Shown: positions 50,241-61,172 of the stretch, one piece after another
Layout of the letters: every line of letters starts with the position of its first letter
Numbering within the stretch: position 1 is the stretch's first letter
Notes under the pieces: generated by a model
The model's input: the letters and a program-made list of their open reading frames with translations, nothing else
What the model was told of the DNA's origin: nothing
The model's database searches: none
Translations under genes and position numbers: made by a program
NCBI RefSeq assembly: GCF_002002865.1
Contig: NZ_CP019508.1
Coordinates: 434,001 to 498,000 of the forward strand
Reading direction: 5' to 3'
Source: Brevundimonas sp. LM2
GTDB taxonomy: Bacteria; Pseudomonadota; Alphaproteobacteria; Caulobacterales; Caulobacteraceae
Length of the DNA: 64,000 bases

Positions 50241-52835
50241 CTAGCCGACCTTCATCGCCTTCAGCGCCGGCCGCAGGCTGACGGCCGAGGCGCGGAAATC
50301 CTTCCACGGATCGGGCTTCTTCAGCAGGGCGGCATAGGTGCGCAGGGTGAAGGCGGTGGGATCCAGGCCGGTCTTCACCTGGGTCCAGTTCAGCGGATAG
50401 GCGATGCCGGCGCCCGGCCGGGCGCGCGGCGACCAGGGGGCGACCGCCGTGGCCATGCGGCCATTGCGCAGATAGTCGAGGAAGATCTTCCCGCCCCGCG
50501 CCTTCTTGGCCAGGGTGGTGGTGAACCGGTCGGGAGCCTCGACGCGGATGGCCTCGGACACGGCCTTGGCGAGGGCCTTGTTCTGGTCCCAGGTGACGCG
50601 GCTGCGGGCGTCGGTCTTGATCGGCACCACGACGTGCAGGCCCTTGCCGCCGGTGGTCTTGACGAAGGGGGCCAGACCCAGGGCCTCCAGCTTTTTCCGC
50701 ACCACCTTGGCGGCGGCGATCACGTCGTCGAAGTCCAGACCCTCGTCGGGGTCGAGGTCGAAGGTGATCTGGTCGGGGACTTCGGGGTCGCCGGGCATGC
50801 AGCCCCAGGGGTGCAGCTCCAGCCCGCCCGACTGGCCGATGGCGACCAGGCCGCCGACGTCGACGACCCCGACATAGGGTTTGCGCTCATGCACATCGAT
50901 CAGCTTGAGCCGGGGGTTGGAGCCGGGCATGGCGTGGCGCTGGAAGAAGGTCTCGCCGCCGACGCCTTCGGGCGCGCGGATGATCGAGGTCGGACGGTCG
51001 GCGACGTGGGGCAGGATGCGCGCGGCCACGGCCTCGTAATAGCGGGCCAGCTCGGCCTTGGTGATGGCCGGGTGGTCGCCGACCGCCGGCCACAGGATCT
51101 TGTCGGGGTTGGACAGGGTGACCCCGGCCACGACGACCTTGCCCTTGGCCGAGCCGCCTTTCAGCGGCGCCGCCTCGCCGGGGACGTGCAGGTCGGTGGC
51201 GGGGGCGGCCCTGCCCGTCGGGCTGGGCGCCTGAGGGCGTTCGGTGACCTCGGCGGCGGGCTTGTCGGCGCGCAGGCCCTTGTAGGCGGCGTGGCGCAGC
51301 GATCCGGCCTCGGTATAGCCGCCGTGCTCGATCTCGGCGACCAGGACGGGCTTCAGCCAGTGGATCTCGCGGCCGCCGCGCGGAGCCCCCTTGCCGGCGA
51401 AGGGGCTGGCGTCGGCGGCGGCGGTCTTGAGCGCCGGCAGCAGGGTCTTCATCAGGGGCTGGGAGTAGCCGGTGCCGACCCGGCCGAGATAGCGCAGGCC
51501 TTCGCCGTCCTGCACCCCGACCAGCAGGGAGCGGAACCGGGTACCATCCTCGGAGGACCAGCCGCCGATCACCACCTCGTCCCCGCCCCGGCATTTGGAC
51601 TTCAGCCAGGTGGTGGAGCGGCCGGCGGAGTAGGGCGCGTCCAGCTTCTTGGAGATGACGCCTTCCAGATCCATCCGGCAGGCGCTTTCCAGCACGGCCT
51701 GGCCGGTGGTGGCGAAATGGTCGACATAGCGGATGCGCCCCCGCGCCGCCTTGGGCATGCGGTCGATATGGGCGGTCAGCCGGGCCTTGCGGTGAGACAG
51801 GGGCAGGCCGCGCAGGTCCTCGGCACCCTCGAACAGCAGGTCGAAGGCGAACAGGACCAGGTCGTCGGTCTTGCCGTCGGGAATGGCCGACTGCAGGGCC
51901 GAGAAGTCGGGCATGTGATCGGCGTCCAGGGCGCACAGCTCGCCGTCGACCACGCCGTCCGGCCATTTGGCGGCGTCGGCGACGATCTCCGGAAACTTGT
52001 CGGACCAGTCGTGGCCGCGCCGGGTGTAGAGTTTCGCCTGGCCCCCGCCGGTGGCGAGCTGGACGCGGTAGCCGTCGAACTTGATCTCGTGGGCCCAGCC
52101 GGATCCGGAGGGCGGATGGTCGGCCACCTTGCACAACTGGATGGGGGTGAAGGCCGGGGGAGCCGTCAGGGCCGGCTCGGTCCTGGCGACCGCCTTGGCC
52201 TTTGCCGCCGGCTTGCGCACGCTTGGCTTCGCGTTCGGGGCCGCCTTGCCGGCGGCGATCTCGGCCATACTTCGGCCGGTGGTGATGGAGGCGTCGATCT
52301 CGGCCAGGGCGTCGCCCTCGCCGGGCACGGCGTGTTCGTCCTTCTCCTTCAGCAGCAGCCAATTGTTGCGTTTGGACGGCTTGCCGCGATCGGACTTCAG
52401 CCGCACCAGGGCCCAGCCGCCCTTCAGCCGCTCGCCCTCGAGGTCCATCTTGATCGAGCCCTTGGACCAGTCTTCCTCCAGCGTATCGGGATGCCGGGGC
52501 GACCAGGTGCCGGTGTCCCACAGCTGGACCGTGCCGCCGCCATAGTTGCCGGCGGGGATGGTGCCTTCGAAATCGCCGTAGTCCAGCGGGTGGTCCTCGA
52601 CCTCCACCGCCAGCCTTTTGACCGTGGTGTCGCGCGACGGGGCCTTGGTCACGGCCCAGGACTTCAGCACGCCGTCGACCTCGATGCGGAAGTCGTAGTG
52701 CAGCCGCGTGGCCGCATGGCGCTGGATCAGATAGCGCAGGGGGGCGGACGCCTTGCCGACCGTCTTCCTGCCTTCAGGCTCGGGCGTCTCGCCGAAGCGG
52801 CGCTTGGCCTGATAGGTCTCCAGCTCGCCCTTCAT
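50241..52835 (-). CDS. ligD: LigD, multifunctional NHEJ DNA ligase
   Basis: An 864-residue protein with the domain order phosphoesterase, ligase, polymerase. Residues 35-190 form the 3'-phosphoesterase (RLHYDFRIEVDG, HPLDYGDFEGTIPAGNYGGG). Residues 245-560 form the ATP-dependent ligase with lysine motif EIKFDGYR, then GVISKKLDAPY and WLKSKC. Residues 600-860 form the archaeal-type primase/polymerase with DLDPDEGLDFDDV. It joins broken DNA ends with Ku, which is not in this window. The ATG at 52835 opens a typical MKGELETYQAKRRF start. Confidence 0.95.
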   Translation of the reverse strand: MKGELETYQAKRRFGETPEPEGRKTVGKASAPLRYLIQRHAATRLHYDFRIEVDGVLKSWAVTKAPSRDTTVKRLAVEVEDHPLDYGDFEGTIPAGNYGGGTVQLWDTGTWSPRHPDTLEEDWSKGSIKMDLEGERLKGGWALVRLKSDRGKPSKRNNWLLLKEKDEHAVPGEGDALAEIDASITTGRSMAEIAAGKAAPNAKPSVRKPAAKAKAVARTEPALTAPPAFTPIQLCKVADHPPSGSGWAHEIKFDGYRVQLATGGGQAKLYTRRGHDWSDKFPEIVADAAKWPDGVVDGELCALDADHMPDFSALQSAIPDGKTDDLVLFAFDLLFEGAEDLRGLPLSHRKARLTAHIDRMPKAARGRIRYVDHFATTGQAVLESACRMDLEGVISKKLDAPYSAGRSTTWLKSKCRGGDEVVIGGWSSEDGTRFRSLLVGVQDGEGLRYLGRVGTGYSQPLMKTLLPALKTAAADASPFAGKGAPRGGREIHWLKPVLVAEIEHGGYTEAGSLRHAAYKGLRADKPAAEVTERPQAPSPTGRAAPATDLHVPGEAAPLKGGSAKGKVVVAGVTLSNPDKILWPAVGDHPAITKAELARYYEAVAARILPHVADRPTSIIRAPEGVGGETFFQRHAMPGSNPRLKLIDVHERKPYVGVVDVGGLVAIGQSGGLELHPWGCMPGDPEVPDQITFDLDPDEGLDFDDVIAAAKVVRKKLEALGLAPFVKTTGGKGLHVVVPIKTDARSRVTWDQNKALAKAVSEAIRVEAPDRFTTTLAKKARGGKIFLDYLRNGRMATAVAPWSPRARPGAGIAYPLNWTQVKTGLDPTAFTLRTYAALLKKPDPWKDFRASAVSLRPALKAMKVG

Positions 52836-53010
52836 CGTCCGTCCTGTGCTCCGTCCTCGGCACGGCAACGCTCGACATCGTGATTCGATCAGGGGGCGTC
52901 GGGCCCGGCCGTTGGGATCGTGACTTTTTGTCCATGATGGCAACGGTTGATTGCGCCCCCGATACGGGTGGGTAAGGTCCGCATCGCTCAGTAAAAGGAC
53001 CGTTTTGCGT

Positions 53011-55851
53011 ATGCGTCTGCGTCTTGTCTCCATGGCCGCCCTCATGGCAGTGATCGCGCCCGTGGCTCCGGCCCTCGCCCTCTCCCCCGAACCTGTCCCC
53101 GCCGTCTCAGTCCAGGCCGCCGCGCCGCTGCAGGCCGCGCCCGTCGCCGACCTGGTCGCGCGGGTCGACATTCCTTGGTCGCGCTTCACCCTGGACAACG
53201 GCCTGACGGTGCTCGTGCACACCGACCGCAAGGCCCCGGTGGTGGCGGTCTCGGTCTGGTACAATGTCGGATCGAAGGACGAGCCCGCCGGCTCGACCGG
53301 GTTCGCCCACCTGTTCGAACACCTGATGTTCGGCGGCTCGGAGAACAGCCCGATCAGCCATATCCAGGCCATGACCTCGGCCGGGGCCACCGGTCTGAAC
53401 GGCACCACCTGGTTCGACCGCACCAACTATTTCGAGACCGTCCCGACCCCGGCGCTGGAGCAGACCCTGTATCTGGAAAGCGACCGGATGGGGTATCTGC
53501 TCGGCCAGGTCGGCCAGGAGGTGCTGGATCTGCAGCGCGGCGTGGTCCAGAACGAAAAGCGCCAGGGCGATACCCAGCCCTACGGCCTGTTCGAATATGC
53601 CCAGCTGGAAGGCCTGTTCCCCGAAGGCCACCCCTACCGCCACTCCACCATCGGATCCATGGCCGACCTGGACGCGGCCAGCCTGGAGGTCGTGCGCAAC
53701 TGGTTCCGCGACAACTATGGACCCAACAACGCGGTCCTGGTGCTGTCGGGCGACATCGACGAGCCCACGGCGCGGACCCTCGTCGACAAGTATTTCGGCC
53801 GGATCCCCAGCGGCCCTCTGAACACCCCGGCGGCCGCCGCCGTCCCGACGCTGGACGCCCCGGTCCGAATGACGATGCGCGACCGGGTCGCCAACACCCG
53901 CCTGACCCGTAGCTGGGCCGTGCCCGGCCTGCTGGACGACGACACCGTGCCGCTGAGCGTCGGGGCCGAGGTCCTGGGCGGCCTGGCCAGTTCGCGGCTG
54001 GACAACATCCTGGTGCGTCAGGACCAGACGGCCGTGGCCGTCAGCGCCTCGGACAGCGCCTTCCAGCGCGTCGGCATCTTCGACATCACCATCGACGTGA
54101 AGCCGGGCGAGGACGTGGCGGCGGTCAATGCCCGCCTGGACGCGGTGCTGAACGACCTGATCCAGAACGGCCCGACCGAAGAAGAGGTGGCCCGAGTCGC
54201 CACCAGTTTCGCTTCGCGGACCATCCAGGGGCTGGAGCAGGTGAACGGCAAGGCCTCGGTCCTCGCCGAAGGCCAGCTCTATGCGGGCGATCCCGACCAC
54301 TACAAGACCGAGCTGGCCGCCTATGCCTCCGTCACCCCGGCCCAGGTCCAGGCCGCCATGCAGCGCTGGCTGACTCGGCCGGTGCTGGAGATCACCATCG
54401 AGCCCGGCGATCGCGACGCCTATGTCGAGGCCGGGGCCACCCCGGCCGGGGCGACGCCCGCAGCGGCCGCGACCGAGATCCAGCGCGTCGCCCGCGATCC
54501 GATGCCCGAGGTGGGTCAGGTCAGCGACCTGGACTTCCCCGACGTCGAACGCGCCCGCCTGTCGAACGGCGTCGAGGTCGTCTATGCGCGTTCGGCCACC
54601 GTTCCCGTGACGCGGGTGGCAGTCGAGTTCGACGCCGGCTACGCCGCCGACCGACCCGAGGCCCTGGGGGCCCAGAGCCTGATGCTGGATCTGATGGACG
54701 AGGGGGCCGGCGGTCGCACCGCCGCCGAACTGGCCGAGGAACAGGAGCGTCTGGGGGCTTCGATCGCCCTGGGAGCCTCGATGGATCGGTCGGCCGCGAC
54801 CCTGACGGCGGTCTCGACCAATCTGGCGCCCTCCCTGTCGCTGCTGTCCGACATCGTGCGCCGCCCGACCTTCGCGGCGCCCGAGGTCGAGCGGTTGAAG
54901 GCCCAGAGGCTGGCCGCCCTGGCCAGCGAGAAGACCTCGCCCGGCGCGATCGCCGCCCGCGCCCTGCCACCCCTGCTGTATGGCGCGGACAGCCCCTACG
55001 GCCGCTCCTTCACCGGCAGCGGCACCGAGGCCGCGATCGGCGGCCTGAGCCGTGACGGCCTGATGGCCGAGCACGCCGCCTGGGTGCGTCCGGACAACGC
55101 CCGGGTCTTCGTGGTCTCGGACCTGCCCCTGGCCGAGGTCACGGCCCAGCTGAACACGGCCTTCGGCGACTGGACCGCGCCAGCGGCGGCCAAGGGCAGC
55201 AAGTCCTTCGCCGCCGCGGTCCCGGCCTCGACCGGCCGCATCGTGCTGATCGACCGGCCGCAGTCGCCCCAGTCGCTGATCTATGGCGGCCAGGTGCTGC
55301 CGCTGACGGGCACCGACGACCTGCTGACTCTGAACACGGCCAACGCCGTGCTGGGCACCGATTTCCTGTCGCGGATCAACAAGGATCTGCGCGAGACCAA
55401 GGGCTGGTCCTACGGCGTGCGCGGCAGCGTGACGGCGCTGGAGCACCAGATCCCCTACATCGTGAATGCGCCGGTTCAGGCCGACCGTACGGGTGAGTCC
55501 ATCGCCGCCCTGATGCGCCAATACCAGTCGTTCCTGGGCGCGGAAGGCGTGACGCCGGCCGAACTGACCCGCACGATCAACGGCAATACCCGGGGCCTGG
55601 CCGGCAGCTACGAGACCTCGGCCCAGCTGCTGAGCGCCCTGCGCACGAACGCCCTGTTCGGTCGCCCCGACGACTATCAGGAGACCGTCGCCAGCCGCAC
55701 GCGCGCCCTGACGTCGGAACAGCTGGACGCCGCCGCGCGCGCGGCGCTGGACCCTGCCCGGTTCGTCTGGGTCGTGGTCGGCGACGCCTCGGTGGTCCGC
55801 CCGCAGCTGGACGCCCTGGGCCTGCCGGTCGAGGTGCGCGAGATCGAATAG
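53011..55851 (+). CDS. M16 family zinc metallopeptidase (pitrilysin-like), exported
   Basis: A 946-residue double M16 protein. Signal peptide (MAALMAVIAPVAPALA), then the inverted zinc motif HLFEH in FAHLFEHLMFGGS with the downstream glutamate in VVQNEKRQGDTQP. The second M16 repeat begins near residue 530 (SNGVEVVYARSATVPVTRVAVEFDAG) and lacks HxxEH, as in the inactive halves of this family. It is periplasmic or outer-membrane associated. The ATG at 53011 is chosen for the signal peptide. Confidence 0.93.
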   Translation: MRLRLVSMAALMAVIAPVAPALALSPEPVPAVSVQAAAPLQAAPVADLVARVDIPWSRFTLDNGLTVLVHTDRKAPVVAVSVWYNVGSKDEPAGSTGFAHLFEHLMFGGSENSPISHIQAMTSAGATGLNGTTWFDRTNYFETVPTPALEQTLYLESDRMGYLLGQVGQEVLDLQRGVVQNEKRQGDTQPYGLFEYAQLEGLFPEGHPYRHSTIGSMADLDAASLEVVRNWFRDNYGPNNAVLVLSGDIDEPTARTLVDKYFGRIPSGPLNTPAAAAVPTLDAPVRMTMRDRVANTRLTRSWAVPGLLDDDTVPLSVGAEVLGGLASSRLDNILVRQDQTAVAVSASDSAFQRVGIFDITIDVKPGEDVAAVNARLDAVLNDLIQNGPTEEEVARVATSFASRTIQGLEQVNGKASVLAEGQLYAGDPDHYKTELAAYASVTPAQVQAAMQRWLTRPVLEITIEPGDRDAYVEAGATPAGATPAAAATEIQRVARDPMPEVGQVSDLDFPDVERARLSNGVEVVYARSATVPVTRVAVEFDAGYAADRPEALGAQSLMLDLMDEGAGGRTAAELAEEQERLGASIALGASMDRSAATLTAVSTNLAPSLSLLSDIVRRPTFAAPEVERLKAQRLAALASEKTSPGAIAARALPPLLYGADSPYGRSFTGSGTEAAIGGLSRDGLMAEHAAWVRPDNARVFVVSDLPLAEVTAQLNTAFGDWTAPAAAKGSKSFAAAVPASTGRIVLIDRPQSPQSLIYGGQVLPLTGTDDLLTLNTANAVLGTDFLSRINKDLRETKGWSYGVRGSVTALEHQIPYIVNAPVQADRTGESIAALMRQYQSFLGAEGVTPAELTRTINGNTRGLAGSYETSAQLLSALRTNALFGRPDDYQETVASRTRALTSEQLDAAARAALDPARFVWVVVGDASVVRPQLDALGLPVEVREIE

Positions 55852-55861
55852 GCCGAACCCG

Positions 55862-55885
55862 CCCGGGCGCGTCATCGCGCCCGGG
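55862..55885 (+). terminator. Strong GC hairpin after the M16 gene
   Basis: CCCGGGCGCG and CGCGCCCGGG pair perfectly over 10 bases around TCAT, 11 bases after the stop. There is no T run, so it is a partial or Rho-assisted terminator, or an mRNA 3'-end stabiliser. Confidence 0.55.
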
Positions 55886-55935
55886 AACGCCTTGGCGGCG
55901 GGAACATTATGGCAACTCAATCTCAGGAGCAGGCC

Positions 55936-56163
55936 ATGACCGACCCCAATCCCAAGCTGGACCCCGATCCGCCGACCAACACCGAAAAGGACCCGAGCGA
56001 CTGGGTCTCGGGCAACGATCCGATGACGGGGGCCCAGGCCTCCTATCTGAAGACCCTGTCCGAAGAGGTGAACGAGCCCGAAGCCTTCGCCGCCGACCTG
56101 GACAAGGCCGAGGCCTCGCGCCGGATCGACGACCTGAAGGGCCGGCTGCGCGCGGGCGGCTAG
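55936..56163 (+). CDS. DUF3072 family small protein
   Basis: A 75-residue protein matching DUF3072: DPSDWVSGNDPMTGAQASYLKTLSEEV, then LDKAEASRRIDDLKGRL. The ATG at 55936 has AGGAG seven bases ahead; ATG 55909 would add nine residues. Function unknown. Confidence 0.85.
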   Translation: MTDPNPKLDPDPPTNTEKDPSDWVSGNDPMTGAQASYLKTLSEEVNEPEAFAADLDKAEASRRIDDLKGRLRAGG

Positions 56164-56582
56164 TCCTCGCCCTCGATGGCGTCGATGTCGTCGTCGGTCA
56201 GGCCGAAATGGTGGCCGATCTCGTGGATCAGGACGTGGGCGATCAGATCGGCCAGACCGATGTCGCCCCGCTCGCACCATTCGTCCAGGATCGGGCGACG
56301 GTACAGGAAGATCCGCGACGGCTCGGCGGCCGGACCCAGGCCGTCGCGGCTGCCGATGTCCACGCCGTGGTAGAGACCTGTCAGCTCGAACGGGTCCTCG
56401 AGCCCGACGGCGGCGAGTGTCTCGTCGTCGGCGAAATCGTCGATGCGCAGCACCACCTCGCCCGCCGCCGAGCGAAACGGTTCGGGCAGGGCGTCGAACG
56501 CCGCCCGGGCCAGGGCCGCGAAGGCGTCTAGGGTCGGCGCGGTCTGGTCGGCCCAGGGGGCTGGATCGGGGGTCTGTGACAT
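56160..56582 (-). CDS. Zincin-like metallopeptidase (PF06262 type)
   Basis: A 140-residue zinc metallopeptidase-like protein with HEIGHHFGL (HExxH) and the IFLYRRPILD segment typical of this short family. Start ATG 56582 gives MSQTPDPAPW; the frame is open further but not family-like. It overlaps the DUF3072 stop by four bases, convergent. Substrate unknown. Confidence 0.88.
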   Translation of the reverse strand: MSQTPDPAPWADQTAPTLDAFAALARAAFDALPEPFRSAAGEVVLRIDDFADDETLAAVGLEDPFELTGLYHGVDIGSRDGLGPAAEPSRIFLYRRPILDEWCERGDIGLADLIAHVLIHEIGHHFGLTDDDIDAIEGED

Positions 56583-56666
56583 GCCTGGGATATCGGGCCG
56601 GCGGACCTTCGGTGCAATCGGCCAAATCGCGCTATGGTGCCGAATCAATTCGGCGGGTGAACGGGA

Positions 56667-59003
56667 ATGGAGCAGGCCGAGATCGCCTTGGCGGCAACTG
56701 CCGGAGCGGCAGGACTGACGCTGGCCGTCAGCGCCTGGGCCTGGCGGCTGAAACAGGCGCTGAAACGCCGCGAGGCCGTGCTGATCAGCACAGCGCGAGG
56801 TTCGGAGAGCCTCGGCCTGGCCCGCGGGTCCGCCCTGGCGGCGTTCTGCGACGTTCGCCTGGGCCTGGCGCACGACGTCCTGCCTGTAGTGGTGGGCGAG
56901 GTCGAGCAGATCCGGGCGGCCCGCGAGGCCCTTGCCGAAGGCGGCGATGGCGATCCGGCCATCGCCCTGGCCGAGGCCCTGAATGCCCGCCACGGCGAGC
57001 CACTCCGCCGGTTGCTCGAGGACGGCCAGGCCTTCGACCTGCGCGAGGGTGATTGGCGGATCGAGGGGCGACCGCATGCGGGCGAGGCCTGGATCCGTCT
57101 GTCGCGCGTGGACGCGGTGGCCGCCGAGACCGAGGCGGCGCGCAATGCGGCCCCCGCCGGCCTCGGCGCGGGGCTGATCGCCGATGCCGCCCCGTCTCCG
57201 ACCTGGGTTCTGGACGGACAGGGCCATCTGGTCTGGGCCAACCGGGCCTGGCTGGCAGAAGTTCGCAGCGCCTCGCTGGAGCAGGCCCGGGACACCGGGG
57301 CCGCCTTCGACCGCGGGGCGGATCAGCTGGCGGCCGAGGCGTCGCGCCTGGGCACCAAGCAGGAGGGCTTCCGCTGGACCACGGGCGAGGGCCGGCGGCG
57401 GGCTTGGAAGATCCTGGCCGAACCCCTAGCCGGGGCCGGCGGGCCGGTGCTGGTCTTCGCCACCGACATGACCGAGGCGGAGGAGACCCGCGACACCCTG
57501 CGCCGCCACGTCACCGCCCATGACGAGACCCTGAACCACTTGGCCGACGCGGTCGCCATCTTCGGCCCGTCGCGCAAGCTGGCCTTCCACAACACGGCCT
57601 TCCAGACCCTGTTCAACCTCGACCCGGCCTGGCTGAACGAGCGGCCGACCCATGGCGAGCTGCTGGACCGGCTGCGCCAGCGCCGCATGCTGCCCGAGGT
57701 CATCGACTATGCCGGCTGGAAGGCCGAGGAGCTGGAGTTCTACGGCGCGACCGAGGCAGCCCCGGACGACAGTTGGTCGCTGCCGGACGGGCGGACGCTG
57801 CGGGTGGTGCGCCAGCCGCACCCCCTGGGCGGCATCCTGCTGATCTTCTCGGACATCACCGGCGAGCTGTCGCTGCGCAGCCGGTTCAATGCCCAGCTGC
57901 AGGTCCAGACCGCGACCCTGGACAAGCTGAACGACGCCGTCGCCGTGTTCGGCTCGGACGGGCGGCTACGGCTGCACAACGAGGCGTTCGAGACCTTCTG
58001 GGCCGTATCCGGCGAGCGGCTGGAGGCGGCCGGCGATTTCGATGCCGTGGCCGAGCTGTGCAAGGTCGCCCTGCCCGATGCGGCCCTATGGCTGGGTCTG
58101 AAGGCGCGGGTGGCGGACCCGGATCCCGAAAGCCGCGTCGCGGTCCAGGGCGAGGGGCGCACGACCGACGGCCGCATCGCCGCCTGGCAGACCCGGCCCC
58201 TGCCCGACGGGGCGACCCTGGTGGCCTTCTCCGACGTCACGGCCCGACGCGAGCTGGAACAGGCCCTGGCCCAGCGCGAGGCGGCGCTGAAGGAAAGCCA
58301 GGCGCTGAAGCGCGAGTTCGTCGGCTCTGTCAGCTATGAGCTGCGCACGCCCCTGACCACCATCGTCGGCTATTCCGAACTGCTGGAAAGCCTGGGCGAC
58401 CTGCCCGAACGCAGCCGCCAGCATGCGGGGGCCATCCGCACCGCGGCCGGCCAGCTGGCGCGGTCGATCGACGACGTGCTGGACATGGCCCAGATCGATG
58501 CCGGGGAGATGGAGCTGTCGCTGGGCGACGTGCGCATCCGCGACCTGTTCGCCGAGGCGGTCGAGCGTCACCGACCCCGGATCGAGGGCCGCGGGGCGAC
58601 CCTGAAGGCCACCGCCCGGGCCGACCTGCCGGCCGTGCGCGCCGATGCCAAGCGGCTGATGCAGGCCGTCGATCATCTGCTCGAGAACGCCGGCCGATCG
58701 GTGGCCGAAGGCGGGGCGGTGACCCTGAAGGCCGATCTGAACGGCAGCGAGGTCCGCATCCGGGTCGAGGACACCGGGCGGGGCATCCCCTATCACCTGC
58801 AGGCCCTGGTGTTCGACCGCTTCGTGCGGCGCGAGCGGGGTGGGCCGGGCGTGGGCCTGGCCCTGGTCAAGGCCCTGGTCGAGCTGCACGGCGGCTGGGC
58901 CGAGGTGGAATCCGAACCCGGCAAGGGCGCGGCCTTCATCCTGCACCTGCCGCTGGAGGCGACAGGCGCGGCGGCGGCGCCGGAGCTGGCCCTGGGCGCT
59001 TAG
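56667..59003 (+). CDS. divL: DivL, tyrosine-bearing cell-cycle kinase homologue
   Basis: A 778-residue membrane-anchored PAS kinase. An N-terminal helix (IALAATAGAAGLTLAVSAWAW) and two to three PAS-like domains precede the HisKA region FVGSVSYELRTPL. Tyr557 occupies the phospho-acceptor position, as Tyr550 does in Caulobacter DivL, which is of very similar length. The ATPase has NAGRSVAEGG, DTGRGIPYHLQ and GGPGVGLALVKAL. In Caulobacter DivL controls CckA through DivK binding at the new pole, and so CtrA. Regulatory role here is by homology. Confidence 0.88.
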   Translation: MEQAEIALAATAGAAGLTLAVSAWAWRLKQALKRREAVLISTARGSESLGLARGSALAAFCDVRLGLAHDVLPVVVGEVEQIRAAREALAEGGDGDPAIALAEALNARHGEPLRRLLEDGQAFDLREGDWRIEGRPHAGEAWIRLSRVDAVAAETEAARNAAPAGLGAGLIADAAPSPTWVLDGQGHLVWANRAWLAEVRSASLEQARDTGAAFDRGADQLAAEASRLGTKQEGFRWTTGEGRRRAWKILAEPLAGAGGPVLVFATDMTEAEETRDTLRRHVTAHDETLNHLADAVAIFGPSRKLAFHNTAFQTLFNLDPAWLNERPTHGELLDRLRQRRMLPEVIDYAGWKAEELEFYGATEAAPDDSWSLPDGRTLRVVRQPHPLGGILLIFSDITGELSLRSRFNAQLQVQTATLDKLNDAVAVFGSDGRLRLHNEAFETFWAVSGERLEAAGDFDAVAELCKVALPDAALWLGLKARVADPDPESRVAVQGEGRTTDGRIAAWQTRPLPDGATLVAFSDVTARRELEQALAQREAALKESQALKREFVGSVSYELRTPLTTIVGYSELLESLGDLPERSRQHAGAIRTAAGQLARSIDDVLDMAQIDAGEMELSLGDVRIRDLFAEAVERHRPRIEGRGATLKATARADLPAVRADAKRLMQAVDHLLENAGRSVAEGGAVTLKADLNGSEVRIRVEDTGRGIPYHLQALVFDRFVRRERGGPGVGLALVKALVELHGGWAEVESEPGKGAAFILHLPLEATGAAAAPELALGA

Positions 59004-59007
59004 TGGC

Positions 59008-59080
59008 GAGTGACGGGTGGCTGGTGGCTGGTGGCTGGGCTTTGACACATCAGCCACCAGTGACTAGCCACCAGTCACCC
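59008..59080. repeat. Inverted repeat built of GGTGGCT heptamers
   Basis: The left arm (59008-59037) contains three GGTGGCT units; the right arm (59051-59080) is its near-complement (AGCCACC units), with about five mismatches over 30 bases and a 13-base loop. It lies between the divL stop and the HAD gene. It could act as a terminator or be a mobile palindromic element. Confidence 0.7.
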
Positions 59081-59110
59081 GCCCCCCGGGCCGCGACCGG
59101 ACAGACACCA

Positions 59111-59965
59111 ATGGCCGACCTGCTCAAGACCGCCCTGATCTATGATTTCGACGGCACCCTGGCGCGGGGGAACATGCAGGAGGTGACCTTCATCCCCTCG
59201 GTCGGCATGGGGATCGGCGATTTCTGGGGCGAGGCCGACCGGCTGACCAAGTCGGCCGACGGCGACAACATCCTGATGTACATGCAGCTGATGCTGCAGC
59301 GGGCGCGCGAGAACGGCACGCCGATCACCAAACAGACGCTGCGCGCGCACGGCGAGGACGTGAAACTGTTCGACGGGCTGCGGTCGGACCTGACCGGGGC
59401 CGGCTGGTTCGACCGGATCAACGTCATCGGGCGCCGCTATGGTCTCGACATCGAGCACTACATCCTCTCGGCCGGGCTGGAGGAGATGATCGAGGGCTGT
59501 CCGATCCGCGACGCCTTCCACCACGTGTTCGCGTCGAAATTCGCCTACGACGACCACGGCGTGGCGATCTGGCCCGCCGTCGGCGTCAATTACACGACCA
59601 AGACCCAGTACCTGTTCCGCATCAACAAGGGAGTGCTGAACCACTGGGACCACGAGCGGATCAACAAATTCGTGCCCGACGACGACCGGGCCGTGCCGTT
59701 CGAGCGGATGATCTTCATCGGCGACGGGGACACTGACGTCCCGACCATGAAGATGATGCACACCAAGGGCGGCTATTCGATCGCGGTCTATGATCCCCGG
59801 AACTCCGAGAAGGACCAGAAGAAGATCTACAGCCTGATCTCCGAGGACCGGGTCAATTTCGTCGCCGCCGCCGACTATCGCGAGGGCCAGCCGCTGGACC
59901 TGATCGTGAAGGGGCTGATCGGCCGCATCGCCATCAACGCCGGCACCATGCCGGCGGTGGATTGA
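59111..59965 (+). CDS. HAD-superfamily phosphatase
   Basis: A 284-residue haloacid-dehalogenase-fold hydrolase. Motif I is [11 protein letters not shown] (nucleophile and acid/base aspartates) and motif IV is [16 protein letters not shown]. In between lie a large alpha-helical cap and [10 protein letters not shown]. This pattern fits phosphoserine-phosphatase-like family I enzymes. Substrate unknown. It begins 30 bases after the inverted repeat. Confidence 0.85.
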   Translation: MADLLKTALIYDFDGTLARGNMQEVTFIPSVGMGIGDFWGEADRLTKSADGDNILMYMQLMLQRARENGTPITKQTLRAHGEDVKLFDGLRSDLTGAGWFDRINVIGRRYGLDIEHYILSAGLEEMIEGCPIRDAFHHVFASKFAYDDHGVAIWPAVGVNYTTKTQYLFRINKGVLNHWDHERINKFVPDDDRAVPFERMIFIGDGDTDVPTMKMMHTKGGYSIAVYDPRNSEKDQKKIYSLISEDRVNFVAAADYREGQPLDLIVKGLIGRIAINAGTMPAVD

Positions 59966-60030
59966 GCCGCCGAAAGGCCTATCTACCCTCCATGCCGCCG
60001 GCCTCGCCGACAACAGGACACCGCCCGCCC

Positions 60031-61117
<1,087 letters not shown>

Positions 61118-61172
61118 TTGACCAACCACCGTTGTTCGTGTTTCGTTCTGTCCCGAACACGGGGGCGGTTCC

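Noticed and set aside
37427..56625. Very long antisense frames (for example 37427-39730 minus, 49179-52883 plus, 53107-56625 minus)
   Set aside because: They lie opposite or out of frame to clear genes (TonB receptor, priA/ligD, M16 protease) and have Arg/Gly/His-rich low-information translations, typical of shadows in GC-rich DNA.
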